A stretch of DNA of 33,443 nt from Candidatus Latescibacterota bacterium (lineage in GTDB: Bacteria > Latescibacterota > UBA2968 > GCA-2709665), in NCBI GenBank assembly GCA_012271065.1, contig JAAXHE010000258.1, forward strand, positions 1 to 33,443, read 5' to 3'. The position numbers and the translations under genes were made by a program. Below are positions 1 to 7,917 of the stretch, in pieces. The notes beneath the pieces are model-generated. The model was not told where the DNA came from, did no database searches, and was given only the letters and a program-made list of their open reading frames with translations. Numbering within the stretch: the first letter of the stretch is position 1; each line of letters begins with the position of its first letter.

Positions 1-175
1 AAAACAAATCCGGTTGACTGCGCGACGCGCTTCGCTTAAACATCTCTCCTGTCTCCCGTTCTCTAACATGATCCTTCTGCATCCTGTTCACACTTGGAAT
101 TTAGTACTTTTTTTGCAATAAGCAAACTCGACTTTTCGGAGTGGACTCAAGTTTGGAAATCGCGGCGAAAAAGAT

Positions 176-206
176 CCCCGACCATGTGAAAAGGTCGGGG
201 GTTTTT
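176..206 (+). terminator. Rho-independent terminator
   Basis: An 8-bp perfect stem (CCCCGACC at 176-183, GGTCGGGG at 193-200) closes a 9-nt loop and is followed by a T-rich run from 202. It reads as a plus-strand intrinsic terminator for a transcript arriving from the left. The first 175 bases hold no convincing gene; they contain a fragment resembling the ATCCTG-type dispersed repeat around 68-100. Confidence 0.75.
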
Positions 207-280
207 GTTGATTTTCGTCGTCTGCGCTGATAGTTTGAATTTACATGCGTCAAGAGCACACTGCTCAACTGGAGGGGAGT

Positions 281-853
281 ATGCTGGAGCGACACGATGG
301 AAAGGTCGTGGACATCAGCAGACCCGTATTTCTTGATATTGAAACCACAGGTCTTTATGAAGACGATGAAATTGTGGAGATTGCGATAGCTGACTACGGT
401 GGCCGTGAAATTATGAATGAATATATCAAACCGGTCTATACTGAATCCTGGCCGGAGGCTCAAGGGATACATGGAATAAGCCCACAGACGGTCGCGCATT
501 CTTCGACATTTGAAGATCAGGTTCCTGCAATAAGGGCCGCGATTCGCGATAGAGTCGTGGCGGTTTACAACGCGGAATTTGAACTGCAATTTCTTCCTTC
601 GCACGTCGTGGCGGCTGCAGATCTGTTTGTGTGCGTAATGGAACTGTATCGTGAGATTCGCGGCCTTCAAAAATATGTAAATAATACATATAGATTGCAG
701 AATGCGATGGACTGGTGCGGTTATCGTAAATTACAGACACATCGGGCCATGGAGGATAATTTAGGTACTATTGCTGTATGGAAAAAGCTACGGGAACAAG
801 AGGGCAACAGGTTTGAAAATGCGGTGAGTCGGCATTGTTTTTATGTCTATTAG
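281..853 (+). CDS. DEDDh-family 3'-5' exonuclease (RNase T / DnaQ fold)
   Basis: A stand-alone 190-aa exonuclease domain expected to degrade DNA or RNA 3' ends with two metal ions. Exo I is FLDIETTG (D19, E21), Exo III is HRAMEDN near residue 163, giving the DEDDh type. Exo II reads YNAEFE, where the usual Asp (NAxFD) appears as Glu, which is unusual. I start at the ATG at 281 because GGAGGGGAG lies five bases upstream; an in-frame ATG at 245 lacks such a site. No polymerase or UvrC-like domain is attached, so it is a free-standing domain of unknown substrate. It is monocistronic and ends with TAG. Confidence 0.85.
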   Translation: MLERHDGKVVDISRPVFLDIETTGLYEDDEIVEIAIADYGGREIMNEYIKPVYTESWPEAQGIHGISPQTVAHSSTFEDQVPAIRAAIRDRVVAVYNAEFELQFLPSHVVAAADLFVCVMELYREIRGLQKYVNNTYRLQNAMDWCGYRKLQTHRAMEDNLGTIAVWKKLREQEGNRFENAVSRHCFYVY

Positions 854-1161
854 CAGGTCCTTGATCGCGGCTTCGTGTGTAACAGCTGAATAAAAAAGAG
901 CCGTAGCAATGCGCATTCGTCCATCCTTCAACAGTCCCAACGCCTCTGAAGTTTATCCGACAGGAGGATATGGATCACCGACGGCAACCTGGTATTCGTT
1001 ATTCGGGTCAAGCCCGCGTAAAATCGCGAATTGAAGGCACTCTACGGACCTCCTCCCTGAGAATCCCACAGTTCTCGGACAGCAGTGATTGTGATCCCCA
1101 AAGGAAAAGCCTCCGGCATCACGTGGAGGCTTTTAGCAGGGACCGCATTGAGAAAATTGGG
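854..1161. other. Convergent intergenic region
   Basis: About 300 bases between the exonuclease and the convergent minus-strand gene. A short open stretch around 962-1016 encodes TDGNLVFVIRVKPA just before a stop, which looks like the tail of a lost gene, but it has no start codon and a stop only a few codons upstream. A good ribosome-binding site before ATG 970 leads into a frame with no recognisable domain. Apart from the terminator at 1105-1134 nothing else is supported. Confidence 0.5.
1105..1134. terminator. Bidirectional intrinsic terminator
   Basis: A perfect 10-bp inverted repeat, AAAAGCCTCC at 1105-1114 and GGAGGCTTTT at 1125-1134, with a 10-nt loop. The A-run on one side and T-run on the other allow it to work in both directions. 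It lies 28 bases beyond the stop of the minus-strand gene at 1162 and about 250 bases after the plus-strand exonuclease, and supports the minus-strand ORF being a real gene. Confidence 0.85.
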
Positions 1162-1443
1162 TCATTTACTTTCAGGAGAATATGGAGGAGGTTCCTTAAA
1201 CTGCACCCCTGCTTCCTCCTGTTCTCTAATCCATTGGAGCACTTCTTTTCTTCCCTCCTCTCGCCCTTTTTCAAGCTGCTGACGTCGTATTTCCGCCAGG
1301 ACGCCTAACATGGCTTCGCCTCCTGCAAGAATAACAAATGCACCGGTTACCGAAAAGACAACGATGGATTCCAGCGCTTTGACAAGCTCAGTGTTCCCCG
1401 AATACAGCCAACTTCCCAATGCGCCGACAAACAGCAAAACCAT
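1162..1443 (-). CDS. Small membrane protein with charged coiled-coil tail
   Basis: A 93-aa protein of unknown function. Two hydrophobic segments (about residues 1-14 and 27-50) are followed by a Glu/Arg/Gln-rich stretch (EIRRQQLEKGREEGRKEV) that should form an amphipathic or coiled-coil helix, then a proline-rich end. The layout suggests an inner-membrane protein with a cytoplasmic helical tail. The intrinsic terminator just downstream supports transcription on this strand. No strong Shine-Dalgarno is visible before the ATG at 1443; a GAGGAGG lies about 55 bases further upstream but leads into no continuous frame. No family assigned. Confidence 0.6.
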   Translation of the reverse strand: MVLLFVGALGSWLYSGNTELVKALESIVVFSVTGAFVILAGGEAMLGVLAEIRRQQLEKGREEGRKEVLQWIREQEEAGVQFKEPPPYSPESK

Positions 1444-1839
1444 CAGTCGCTCAAATCACTTTCTGTTTCCAGTTGTCCAAACCTCTTTCCTGGAAATAAC
1501 CTCCTCGCAAATTTAACCAGAATATCACTGCTGTTCAAGATTATTTGGAAAAGACGATTCTGGACTGGCGTTCTTGAATATCTTCAATCCTTGCTGTCTA
1601 AACACGGATTCGATTTACTGCGAAAGTCGCGAAATAAACGGCTGGCGCTCAGATTTCCAGGCGGAGCATATCAATAGGAATGAGACAACTCTTGTGGGAG
1701 TCTAGTGAAGCATGCTGTGCCATCGCCCGATGGCCGATTCCTCGAAGGAGGTGACCGGTTGGGCGGAGGAAAGTGACGGCGCGCTGCGAGTCGGCCGCCA
1801 TCGAAACGCACCTGCGCCGCCGACGGTCAGGAGTTCATT
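1444..1839. other. Gene-free divergent region
   Basis: About 400 bases between the minus-strand membrane protein and the plus-strand 2H phosphoesterase; it should carry both promoters. I see no ORF with coding character, no clear promoter pair and no strong repeat. Confidence 0.4.
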
Positions 1840-2412
1840 GTGATCACGTATGCAACGGATACATCGAAGTGGGAAGACTGGCAGCGTGGCTACCGGCTGG
1901 GAGTGATCCTGATCCTGCCGCCACCCGACGTGTCGCGGGCGGTTGATCACCTCCGGACCAGGTACGATCCCCGCTCTGCGGCGTGGTGTCCGGCGCACAT
2001 CTCTTTGTCCGATCCACTCAGCCGTGAAATGAGTCCCGCGCTTGCCGGCGAAATCCGCGGCGTCCTTTCCGACGTCCTGCCGTTCAAGCTTTGCTTTGAC
2101 AGATTGTATGCCTCCACGCGGCGCCCGGGTGTCGCGTATCGCATTGCGCCGCGGGAACCCATCGAACGCCTGAAGCATATACTTCACGGCACGTCGGGCT
2201 TTGCGGACGAAGCCCATCGCCGACGCGACATTGCGCCGCATATGACGGTCTCCGAGTTCATCTCCATTGAAGAGAGCCTTCAACTCTGTGCGCGGCTCCA
2301 GGATACGGCGCCTGTCGGCTCCTTCCTGTGCGACCGGTTGGTGTATATGGTCCCCGACGATGGTTTCCGGTTCCAAAGGAGGTTGACGTTCCCGCTTGGT
2401 GATTCGGCGTAA
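1840..2412 (+). CDS. 2H phosphoesterase superfamily protein (LigT / 2'-5' RNA ligase-like)
   Basis: A 190-aa member of the 2H phosphoesterase superfamily, which act on 2',3'-cyclic phosphates or 2'-5' linkages in RNA or small nucleotides. The two catalytic tetrads are visible as AHISLSDP (H53-x-S55) and PHMTVSEF (H134-x-T136), about 80 residues apart as expected. The GTG start is chosen because AGGAG ends seven bases upstream. The gene stands alone and is followed by a strong hairpin. The substrate cannot be told from sequence; tRNA-splicing, cyclic-phosphate repair or nucleotide-signal turnover are all possible. Confidence 0.82.
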   Translation: MITYATDTSKWEDWQRGYRLGVILILPPPDVSRAVDHLRTRYDPRSAAWCPAHISLSDPLSREMSPALAGEIRGVLSDVLPFKLCFDRLYASTRRPGVAYRIAPREPIERLKHILHGTSGFADEAHRRRDIAPHMTVSEFISIEESLQLCARLQDTAPVGSFLCDRLVYMVPDDGFRFQRRLTFPLGDSA

Positions 2413-2446
2413 AAAACCTACCTTGTCACGTAAGGTTCGGCTTCTG

Positions 2447-2470
2447 TGACTCCCCCTCCTGGGGGAGTCA
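2447..2470. terminator. Strong hairpin after the 2H phosphoesterase
   Basis: A perfect 10-bp stem, TGACTCCCCC and GGGGGAGTCA, with a tight TCCT tetraloop, 35 bases past the stop codon at 2412. There is no following T-run, so it may stop transcription poorly or protect the 3' end; it could also be a dispersed REP-like hairpin. Confidence 0.55.
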
Positions 2471-2557
2471 TTGGACGGTCAATCCGTCGTTTGTGAATTT
2501 GCGCTTGTTTGGCCGCGGCTGAACATCACCAGGTTATGATCTTGCGCCTGGTTTTTG

Positions 2558-2676
2558 ATCCTGCAAATATCGGTCGATTTGATCCTGTTTTTTGCTTGTA
2601 ATCCTGCCTGATCCTTTTAATCCTGCTTAATCCTGGTAGGTTCTTATCCTGCCCATCCTGTCCATCCATGTAAGTT
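2558..2676 (+). repeat. ATCCTG-rich dispersed repeat
   Basis: Eight ATCCTG or ATCCTT hexamers begin at 2558, 2582, 2601, 2611, 2620, 2630, 2646 and 2655. The last 23 bases (2654-2676) recur in inverse orientation at 25093-25115 with 21 of 23 positions the same, so this is part of a dispersed family. A shorter relative occurs at about 68-95. It separates the 2H gene from the enolase-superfamily gene and contains no gene. Confidence 0.6.
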
Positions 2677-2722
2677 TTCGCTTTGTGAATGAACCGGTTC
2701 TGCGCGCGGCCGGGAGAAGCTC

Positions 2723-3799
2723 GTGAAAATCGACCGTATCGAAGTCATCCAGATCGAGACCCCGCGCTACTACGGCCAAATATCCGGACACGTGTTGATC
2801 AAGGTCCATGTGGACGACGGTCCGATCGGCCTCGGTGAAGCGTCGGACAGCCGGTGCGCCGACGTGCCGGCCCTGGCGCGGCAGCTGAACGAGCAGTTGA
2901 AGGGTCGCGACGCCCGTCGCATCGTCGAGATCAACGACTTCGCCCGCGCCCGGAGCTGGAACAGCACGGTCTCCGATCCGCACGTGGCCAGCGCCGTCGA
3001 TCTGGCGCTCTACGATCTCAACGGTAAGGTACAGGGCGTACCCGTGTACCAGATGCTCGGCGGCAAGGTGCGCGACACGCTTTACTGCTGCTACCCGATC
3101 TTCGGATTTCAGGTGCTGGAGGACTTCGAACGCGCCGGATCCTACCTGCAGCGCCTGGTGGACCTGGGTCACCATCTGTTCCGCTACTACGTCTCCGGCG
3201 ACGTGGACCTCGACGACCGCTTCCTCACCGAGATGAAGTCCAGGCACGGCGACCTCATCCGGCTCAAGTCAATCGACTTCTCCAGACGCTTCAGCGACTG
3301 GGTGGAGGCGCTCCGCTACGGCGACAGACTGCGGCGTCACGACCCGTATCACTTCGAGCAGCCGACATATGACATGCGTTCCAGTGCGCAGTTCGCCAAA
3401 CGCGTCGATCTGCCCGTGACCTGGCATATCGGCTCCCTGCAGCAGGCGTGGGAGGCGGCCGAAAGCGGCGCATGCACGGCGTTTAACGTGGCCTGCGTGT
3501 CCGGCGGCCCCACCCACGTCAAGCGTATCCTGGCGGTGGGGGAGGCGGCGGGCCTGCCCTGCCTCATCGGCACCGACCAGGAGTCCACGCTGGGCATGAG
3601 CGCCCAGATTGCCGTGGGCATCACCTCACCGCAGGTCCGGTTGCCGTGCGACCCGATGGGTCCGCTGCTTTATATGGCGTCGCCGGCCAGGGAACGCGTG
3701 AGGGCAGAAGGCAGCTATCTGACACCGCTCGAGGGCTCTGGCCTGGGCGTGGAACTCGATGAGGACAAACTGGCAGAATTAACCGTAGCGAGGGCTTGA
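2723..3799 (+). CDS. Enolase-superfamily protein (mandelate racemase / muconate lactonizing-like), divergent active site
   Basis: A 358-aa protein with the capping domain (residues 1-125, with the family-typical SAVDLALYDLNGK and MLGG motifs) and a barrel domain. Family members abstract an alpha-proton from carboxylates using three acidic metal ligands and Lys or His bases. Here an Asp near residue 190 (KSIDFS) and a Glu (HFEQP, about 213) fit the first two ligands, but the usual KxK strand reads FRYYVSG and the third ligand strand reads VTWHIGS rather than a DE motif; GTDQES near 292 is kept. The activity may therefore be altered or lost. The GTG start follows GGAG. Three bases separate it from the PhyH gene, so they are probably co-transcribed. 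Confidence 0.8.
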   Translation: MKIDRIEVIQIETPRYYGQISGHVLIKVHVDDGPIGLGEASDSRCADVPALARQLNEQLKGRDARRIVEINDFARARSWNSTVSDPHVASAVDLALYDLNGKVQGVPVYQMLGGKVRDTLYCCYPIFGFQVLEDFERAGSYLQRLVDLGHHLFRYYVSGDVDLDDRFLTEMKSRHGDLIRLKSIDFSRRFSDWVEALRYGDRLRRHDPYHFEQPTYDMRSSAQFAKRVDLPVTWHIGSLQQAWEAAESGACTAFNVACVSGGPTHVKRILAVGEAAGLPCLIGTDQESTLGMSAQIAVGITSPQVRLPCDPMGPLLYMASPARERVRAEGSYLTPLEGSGLGVELDEDKLAELTVARA

Positions 3800-3802
3800 G
3801 TC

Positions 3803-4570
3803 ATGGAGAATCGCCTGGAGATCAGCGACGACCAGTTGGCGCACTTCGAGCGAAACGGGTTCTTCCTCATCCCGAACCCTTTGGGGGCGCAGGGTGTGCG
3901 GAAAGTCGACAGCAGGCAGCAGGAAGTGGAACCGGAATGGGAGCGCACGGAGTTCCCGGCGGGCTGCAACCGGTTGGCGTGTCTCTTCCTGATGATCGGC
4001 GAACCGGTGCTGCAAATGGTGGAGCGGCACGACCTCGTGGATGCGGCGCGGCGGATTCTGGGCGTTGAGAAGGTGCATGTGGGGGCCTGCGGCATCGGCG
4101 ACGCTTCGAAGGTGCAACGGGGCGAAAGGCGCCAGGTAGCGTGGCACGTGGACGGCGGTCCGGAAGTCCGGCAGGTGTCCTTTCGTACCGCCCTCGACCG
4201 CCACGACGCCAGCAACGGTCCGCTCCGGGTGCTGCCCGGCAGCCAGCACCGCCCCCCGGAGGAGGTCACGGCCGAACTTCTGCAGCTCGAACTGGCCACC
4301 GGGACGCACGACGAAATGCCCGGTCAGTTCTTCGCCCGCCACCCGCACGAAGTGGAGGTTATCCTCGACCCCCGATGGACGCTGGTGTGGACCCCGTCAT
4401 GCTGGCACGCCACAGGCCTCAAGACGGCCGCCGGGCCGCGCCGCGCGATGGGCTGGAACTACTATCCCGCCGGCGGGCGCAGGCGAGACCTGGCTGCGCT
4501 CAAACACGTGCATCCCGAATGGCCCGACTGGACCGCGGAGCGCAAGCGGATCTGGGGACTCATTGATTGA
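3803..4570 (+). CDS. Phytanoyl-CoA dioxygenase (PhyH) family protein
   Basis: A 255-aa Fe(II)/2-oxoglutarate oxygenase-like protein. The facial triad is visible as H115-x-D117 (WHVDGG) and H202 (CWHATG), with an Arg at 213 or 214 suited to binding 2-oxoglutarate. The fold-typical NGPLRVLPGSQH lies between them. Such proteins hydroxylate small molecules and the substrate is not predictable here. It starts three bases after the enolase-superfamily gene and is followed 12 bases later by a P-loop kinase, so 2723-6138 forms a tight run of four genes; the first two could act on the same metabolite. Confidence 0.85.
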   Translation: MENRLEISDDQLAHFERNGFFLIPNPLGAQGVRKVDSRQQEVEPEWERTEFPAGCNRLACLFLMIGEPVLQMVERHDLVDAARRILGVEKVHVGACGIGDASKVQRGERRQVAWHVDGGPEVRQVSFRTALDRHDASNGPLRVLPGSQHRPPEEVTAELLQLELATGTHDEMPGQFFARHPHEVEVILDPRWTLVWTPSCWHATGLKTAAGPRRAMGWNYYPAGGRRRDLAALKHVHPEWPDWTAERKRIWGLID

Positions 4571-4582
4571 CGGTCGCGCACC

Positions 4583-5071
4583 ATGCCAACGCTGATTTAT
4601 ATCAACGGTTCGATCAATTCAGGCAAGTCGACCGTAGGCAGTCTTCTGGCGGAAAATCTGCCCGCAACCGTGCACATCGAAGTTGATGAACTGCGGCACT
4701 TCGCCGACTGTCTGAGCCTGGCGGAAGCGTGTCCATACTGTCTCGAGGATGCGGCAACTTTGGCGGGGGCCTGGCTTTCGCGCGGGTTCAACGTGGTGGT
4801 CACGTGGCCGATTTCACATCGCGACTACGCGGTCTTCGAACGTGAAGCCGCGGACGCCGGCGTTTCCATACACGGGTATACGCTCCGTCCGTCCCTTGAA
4901 GTCGCCACGTCAGATCGCGGCGGGCGGCGGCTCTCGGAGCGGGAACGGACCCGCGTCAGGGAACAATATCGAATGCCCCATGTCGATCCCGGTATCGGAA
5001 CAGTAATCGACAACAGCAATCAGACGCCCGCCGAAACTCTGGCAGCCATCCGATCGGCGATTGGCGTATAA
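4583..5071 (+). CDS. P-loop NTPase / small-molecule kinase-like protein
   Basis: A 162-aa single-domain P-loop protein. The Walker A is GSINSGKST (residues 9-17), followed by VHIEVDELRHF, which fits the DxD-type substrate/Mg region of shikimate-kinase or chloramphenicol-phosphotransferase-like enzymes. A lid-like arginine-rich stretch (RRLSERERTRVREQYR) lies near 115-130. Together these suggest transfer of phosphate from ATP to a small molecule, identity unknown. Its TAA overlaps the next ATG as TAATG, so the Nudix-GrpB gene may be translationally coupled. Confidence 0.75.
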   Translation: MPTLIYINGSINSGKSTVGSLLAENLPATVHIEVDELRHFADCLSLAEACPYCLEDAATLAGAWLSRGFNVVVTWPISHRDYAVFEREAADAGVSIHGYTLRPSLEVATSDRGGRRLSERERTRVREQYRMPHVDPGIGTVIDNSNQTPAETLAAIRSAIGV

Positions 5072-6138
5072 TGGTATCGGTCAGGGCGCGAGCAGACCAT
5101 TGCGCCGCCCATCAACATGCCGGGTACTGTAAACCCATGACCAGGTCTCTTGTCCATAAGGCATTTGCGTACATCATAAGGTATAGTGCGGATGAGCGAT
5201 GCGAACTGCTGGTCCTCGAGCTCAAATCCGTCGGGTACGAATACTATCGACTTCCGGGTGGGAACCTGGAAGGCGATGAATCGCCGCTTCAGGCCGCGCA
5301 CCGCGAAACCCTCGAAGAGTCGGGGATCGAAGAACTGCGGTTTATCCGGAAAATCGGGACAACACGGTACTTCAAACCCTACATCCAGTCAGACGTGGAA
5401 CGGACGGACTACCTGTTCAGGGCCGATTCTGACTTGCCGGACGAATGGGAGCATATTGGAACGGTGGGCCCGGAATCCGGCGTTGTTTTTGCATTCTCGT
5501 GGGTCTCAATCGACTCCATACCCAGGGTGGATCCGGAACTGCGGACCTTTCTGACCCGTGAACGGATACCGGAACTGTTCAGCGAGGGACGGTTGCTCGG
5601 ATTGAAGGGTGGAGATGTGTCGGTTTCGCCCTATCGGGACGAATGGAACGTCCTGTTCGAATTGGAGAAGCAGAATATCGAAGAAGCGATTGGTGCTTAC
5701 GTGGAGGATATCCAGCATGTCGGCAGCACGTCCATCCCGGGGATGTGCGCGAAGCCAAAGCTGGACGTTGCGGTCGCCGTCGAGGACTTTGACGAAGCGT
5801 CGATCTGCATAGGGCCGCTTGCCGGGATCGGGTACGAGTTCAGGGGAGAAAACGGCATTCCTCGGAGGCACTATTTCGGCAAGGGTAATCCCCGCACGCA
5901 TCAGATACATATGTTCGAAAAAACCAGCACCGATTGGAAAGATATGATCCTTTTCCGGGATTGCCTGAGATCGAACCAAAGTCTTGCGGAAGACTACAGC
6001 AGGCTGAAACGGGACCTGGCGAATCGATTTCCAAAGGACCGGTCGTCGTATCAGACCGGTAAAGCCGGGTTTATCGAAGAGGTCATCAAAACAGGCCGTG
6101 AGAGGGTAGCGGGTGGAAGAGATGCGGGGAGACGGTAG
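5071..6138 (+). CDS. Nudix hydrolase - GrpB/UPF0157 nucleotidyltransferase fusion
   Basis: A 355-aa two-domain protein. The N-terminal half (about 27-170) carries a complete Nudix box, G64 to I86, matching GX5EX7REUXEEXGU. The C-terminal half (about 185-345) is a GrpB/UPF0157 domain, a nucleotidyltransferase-fold family, recognised by YRDEWNVLFELEK, QHVGSTSIPGM and KPKLDVAVAV. Nudix enzymes cleave nucleoside diphosphates linked to another moiety; GrpB function is poorly known. The first 22 residues look non-conserved, so the in-frame ATG at 5137 (MTRSLVHKAF) may be the true start, although 5071 gives TAATG coupling to the kinase. The last 15 codons are low-complexity Arg/Gly and run into a dispersed repeat, so the natural C-terminus may have been replaced. 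Confidence 0.85.
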   Translation: MVSVRARADHCAAHQHAGYCKPMTRSLVHKAFAYIIRYSADERCELLVLELKSVGYEYYRLPGGNLEGDESPLQAAHRETLEESGIEELRFIRKIGTTRYFKPYIQSDVERTDYLFRADSDLPDEWEHIGTVGPESGVVFAFSWVSIDSIPRVDPELRTFLTRERIPELFSEGRLLGLKGGDVSVSPYRDEWNVLFELEKQNIEEAIGAYVEDIQHVGSTSIPGMCAKPKLDVAVAVEDFDEASICIGPLAGIGYEFRGENGIPRRHYFGKGNPRTHQIHMFEKTSTDWKDMILFRDCLRSNQSLAEDYSRLKRDLANRFPKDRSSYQTGKAGFIEEVIKTGRERVAGGRDAGRR

Positions 6139-6275
6139 AGGTGAGACGGTAGAGGAAATCGTTGCCCGATATTTTATTCCTCCTTGCCTGCGGCACGAGA
6201 AGAATCCTCACCAGGCAGGTTATCTCTCCCGTCTACCGTTTTCAAGGAACACGCCGCAGGCAGGGAATTCTGAAT
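6126..6275. repeat. Dispersed palindromic repeat, copy 1
   Basis: It starts with tandem GAGACGGTAGAGG units and contains a perfect 10-bp inverted pair, TGCCTGCGGC (6185-6194) and GCCGCAGGCA (6253-6262), enclosing about 58 bases. A 26-bp core at 6244-6269 recurs at 6939-6964 and 8037-8062. Homology to the copy at 7918-8085 extends over most of the element, including the purine-rich head and the left arm. It overlaps the last codons of the Nudix-GrpB gene. No coding function seen. Confidence 0.7.
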
Positions 6276-7183
6276 AGATAGGCAAACGACGGGTTTTTGC
6301 CTGCGACCGGCCTCCATATTTTAATACAAACCATTATTTTTATTTTATTTATGCCCTTTTTCTTTCTCGCCAGAGTGTGTAAAAACTCCGTTAATTACTC
6401 TAACGGATACCATATATGGGACTTTAATTTTTTCTAATCAATATATTGTATGTCATCTCGCCAAGTTTTGGCTTTTTACACGGTCTCTCGCCAAAGAAAA
6501 AGGGCCAAAAAGAACGGCGCCGCTCAAACGCCGCGGGGCTGCTTTTCCGCGAATAACCCCAGAGGAAAGAACGAAAGCCGTTGCCCTGCGTCCAGTGCAG
6601 GCAGTTCCGGGCTATCTTGCGGGACGGAATTGCGCGGAAAAGCCCCTGCCGCCCTGACCAGGCGCGACGCATGGATCGCATACGCTGTAGCGCGCAAATC
6701 GTCGATAGATTTCGCAAGGCGATATCGCTCGCCCTCGGTCAGGCTTTTGTTTGTCTAACGCGATGCCACTCCAGAGCACTTTCGGAGCAGGGCGCGTTGT
6801 TCCGTCTCGCTCGAACTTACGAAATCCTCCGGCGTTGGCAGGCCAACGTATCAGGTGAGTCCTGTATGGGTATTCGCGCCATGCATTTGGCAGGCCCCGC
6901 GCCCAGCGGCGACTTTTGGTTCCTTTTGGTCGCTTCAAAAGGAACACGCCGTAGGCAGGGAATTTGGGGAGAAAGTGGATTTTGAATTTAGGCCTTCCTT
7001 CTCGCTTTTGGCTGACCGCTAATAGCTGATAGCTTCTTCTCAGAGGGCCGGTGAGAGAGGTCCGGGCGGTGGAGCGCGGTGGAACTTGATCCTGCTTTTC
7101 GTCTTTAGCTGACGGCTGAAGGCTGATAGCTGTGTCTTGCTGTGAGTTGAGAATCGTCTCGATCTTATTGGGTCCAGATTTAC
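6276..7183. other. Large non-coding, repeat-bearing gap
   Basis: About 900 bases without a supported gene. 6290-6460 is AT-rich and contains CCGTTA-7 nt-TAACGG at 6388-6406, similar in sequence to the half-sites at 8193-8313. 6490-6930 turns abruptly GC-rich; all frames there look like translated repeat, with a hairpin CGTTGG-CAGG-CCAACG at 6833-6848. 6933-6990 holds the second copy of the dispersed core (6939-6964). 7005-7034 and 7101-7132 carry a GCTGACNGCT...TAGCTGATAGCT motif that recurs at 8104-8122 and inverted at 21797-21836. Confidence 0.6.
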
Positions 7184-7876
7184 ATGCCAAACGAATTTGA
7201 TTTTGGTGGAGCCGTTCCCGCCTGGGGGCGGAGCGCGGCCGAATACGAGGCGTTCTTCGCATTGTCCGGCGTCCCCTCGTCCGCGCGAGTGCTGGACTGC
7301 GGTGGAGGACCGTCGTCGTTCGCGGCCGAATGGGGCGGAACCGGGCGATTCGTCGTCGCCGTCGATCCCGTGTACAGGTTTTCCGGCCGCAATATCGAGG
7401 AGGATTTCGAATCCACGTCCGCGAGAATGCTCAAGGGCGCGCGAGAAGCGTACGCACGGTTTATCTGGGACCACTACGAAAGCCCCGAATCGGTCGTCAG
7501 GCTGCGCCGCGACGTCCTCTCAACCTTTCTGGGCGACTTCCGCTCGGCCGCCGCAAGCGGCAGTTACGTTGCCGGGCATCTTCCAGACTTGCCCTTCCGA
7601 GCCAAATCCTTCGATCTTGTCCTCTGTTCCCACCTGCTGTTTCTCTACTCCGCGGAGTTCGATACCGAGACTCACATATCGTATCTGCGGGAACTGCTTC
7701 GGATTGGGCGCGAGGTCCGGGTGTATCCGTTGTTGGACATGGCGGGTAATCGTTCGAGGCATCTGGACGGTACGATCCGCACCATGCAAGAATGCGTAGA
7801 AATTGAGGTGGTGCCGGTTCCATTCGAGTTCCGTCGGGGCGATACGAACATGCTGCGGCTGACCGAAAGGCGGTAA
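7184..7876 (+). CDS. Class I SAM-dependent methyltransferase
   Basis: A 230-aa protein with the glycine-rich SAM-binding motif VLDCGGGPSSFA (about 36-47), an acidic strand end FVVAVDP, and the post-motif LPFRAKSFDLVLCSHLLF (about 138-155). Its central insert (residues 65-125, helical and charged) is longer than in minimal methyltransferases and may bind the substrate, which is unknown. No clear Shine-Dalgarno precedes the ATG. It sits alone between two blocks of dispersed repeat, a pattern shared with other stand-alone enzymes in this window. Confidence 0.8.
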   Translation: MPNEFDFGGAVPAWGRSAAEYEAFFALSGVPSSARVLDCGGGPSSFAAEWGGTGRFVVAVDPVYRFSGRNIEEDFESTSARMLKGAREAYARFIWDHYESPESVVRLRRDVLSTFLGDFRSAAASGSYVAGHLPDLPFRAKSFDLVLCSHLLFLYSAEFDTETHISYLRELLRIGREVRVYPLLDMAGNRSRHLDGTIRTMQECVEIEVVPVPFEFRRGDTNMLRLTERR

Positions 7877-7917
7877 GAGGGAAGAAGGAAGAAAGAAGAA
7901 GGAGGAAGGAAGAAAGG
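7875..7917 (+). repeat. 43-nt uninterrupted polypurine tract
   Basis: Only A and G occur from 7875 to 7917, made of GAAGAAGGAAG-like units directly after the methyltransferase stop codon. Such homopurine tracts with mirror symmetry can form triplex DNA; it is also a slippage-prone simple repeat forming the head of the next dispersed element. Confidence 0.8.

Noticed and set aside
970..1308. Plus-strand frame of 112 codons behind a good ribosome-binding site
   Set aside because: It runs through the bidirectional terminator and antisense to the membrane-protein gene, with no domain or coding character.
2558..2660. CRISPR-like spaced repeats
   Set aside because: The repeated unit is only six bases, spacing is irregular (9-24) and there are no cas genes.
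6424..7262. Several overlapping open frames in the 6.3-7.2 kb gap
   Set aside because: Composition is Arg/Ser/Pro-rich on both strands, no motif is recognisable, and the region is built of dispersed repeats.
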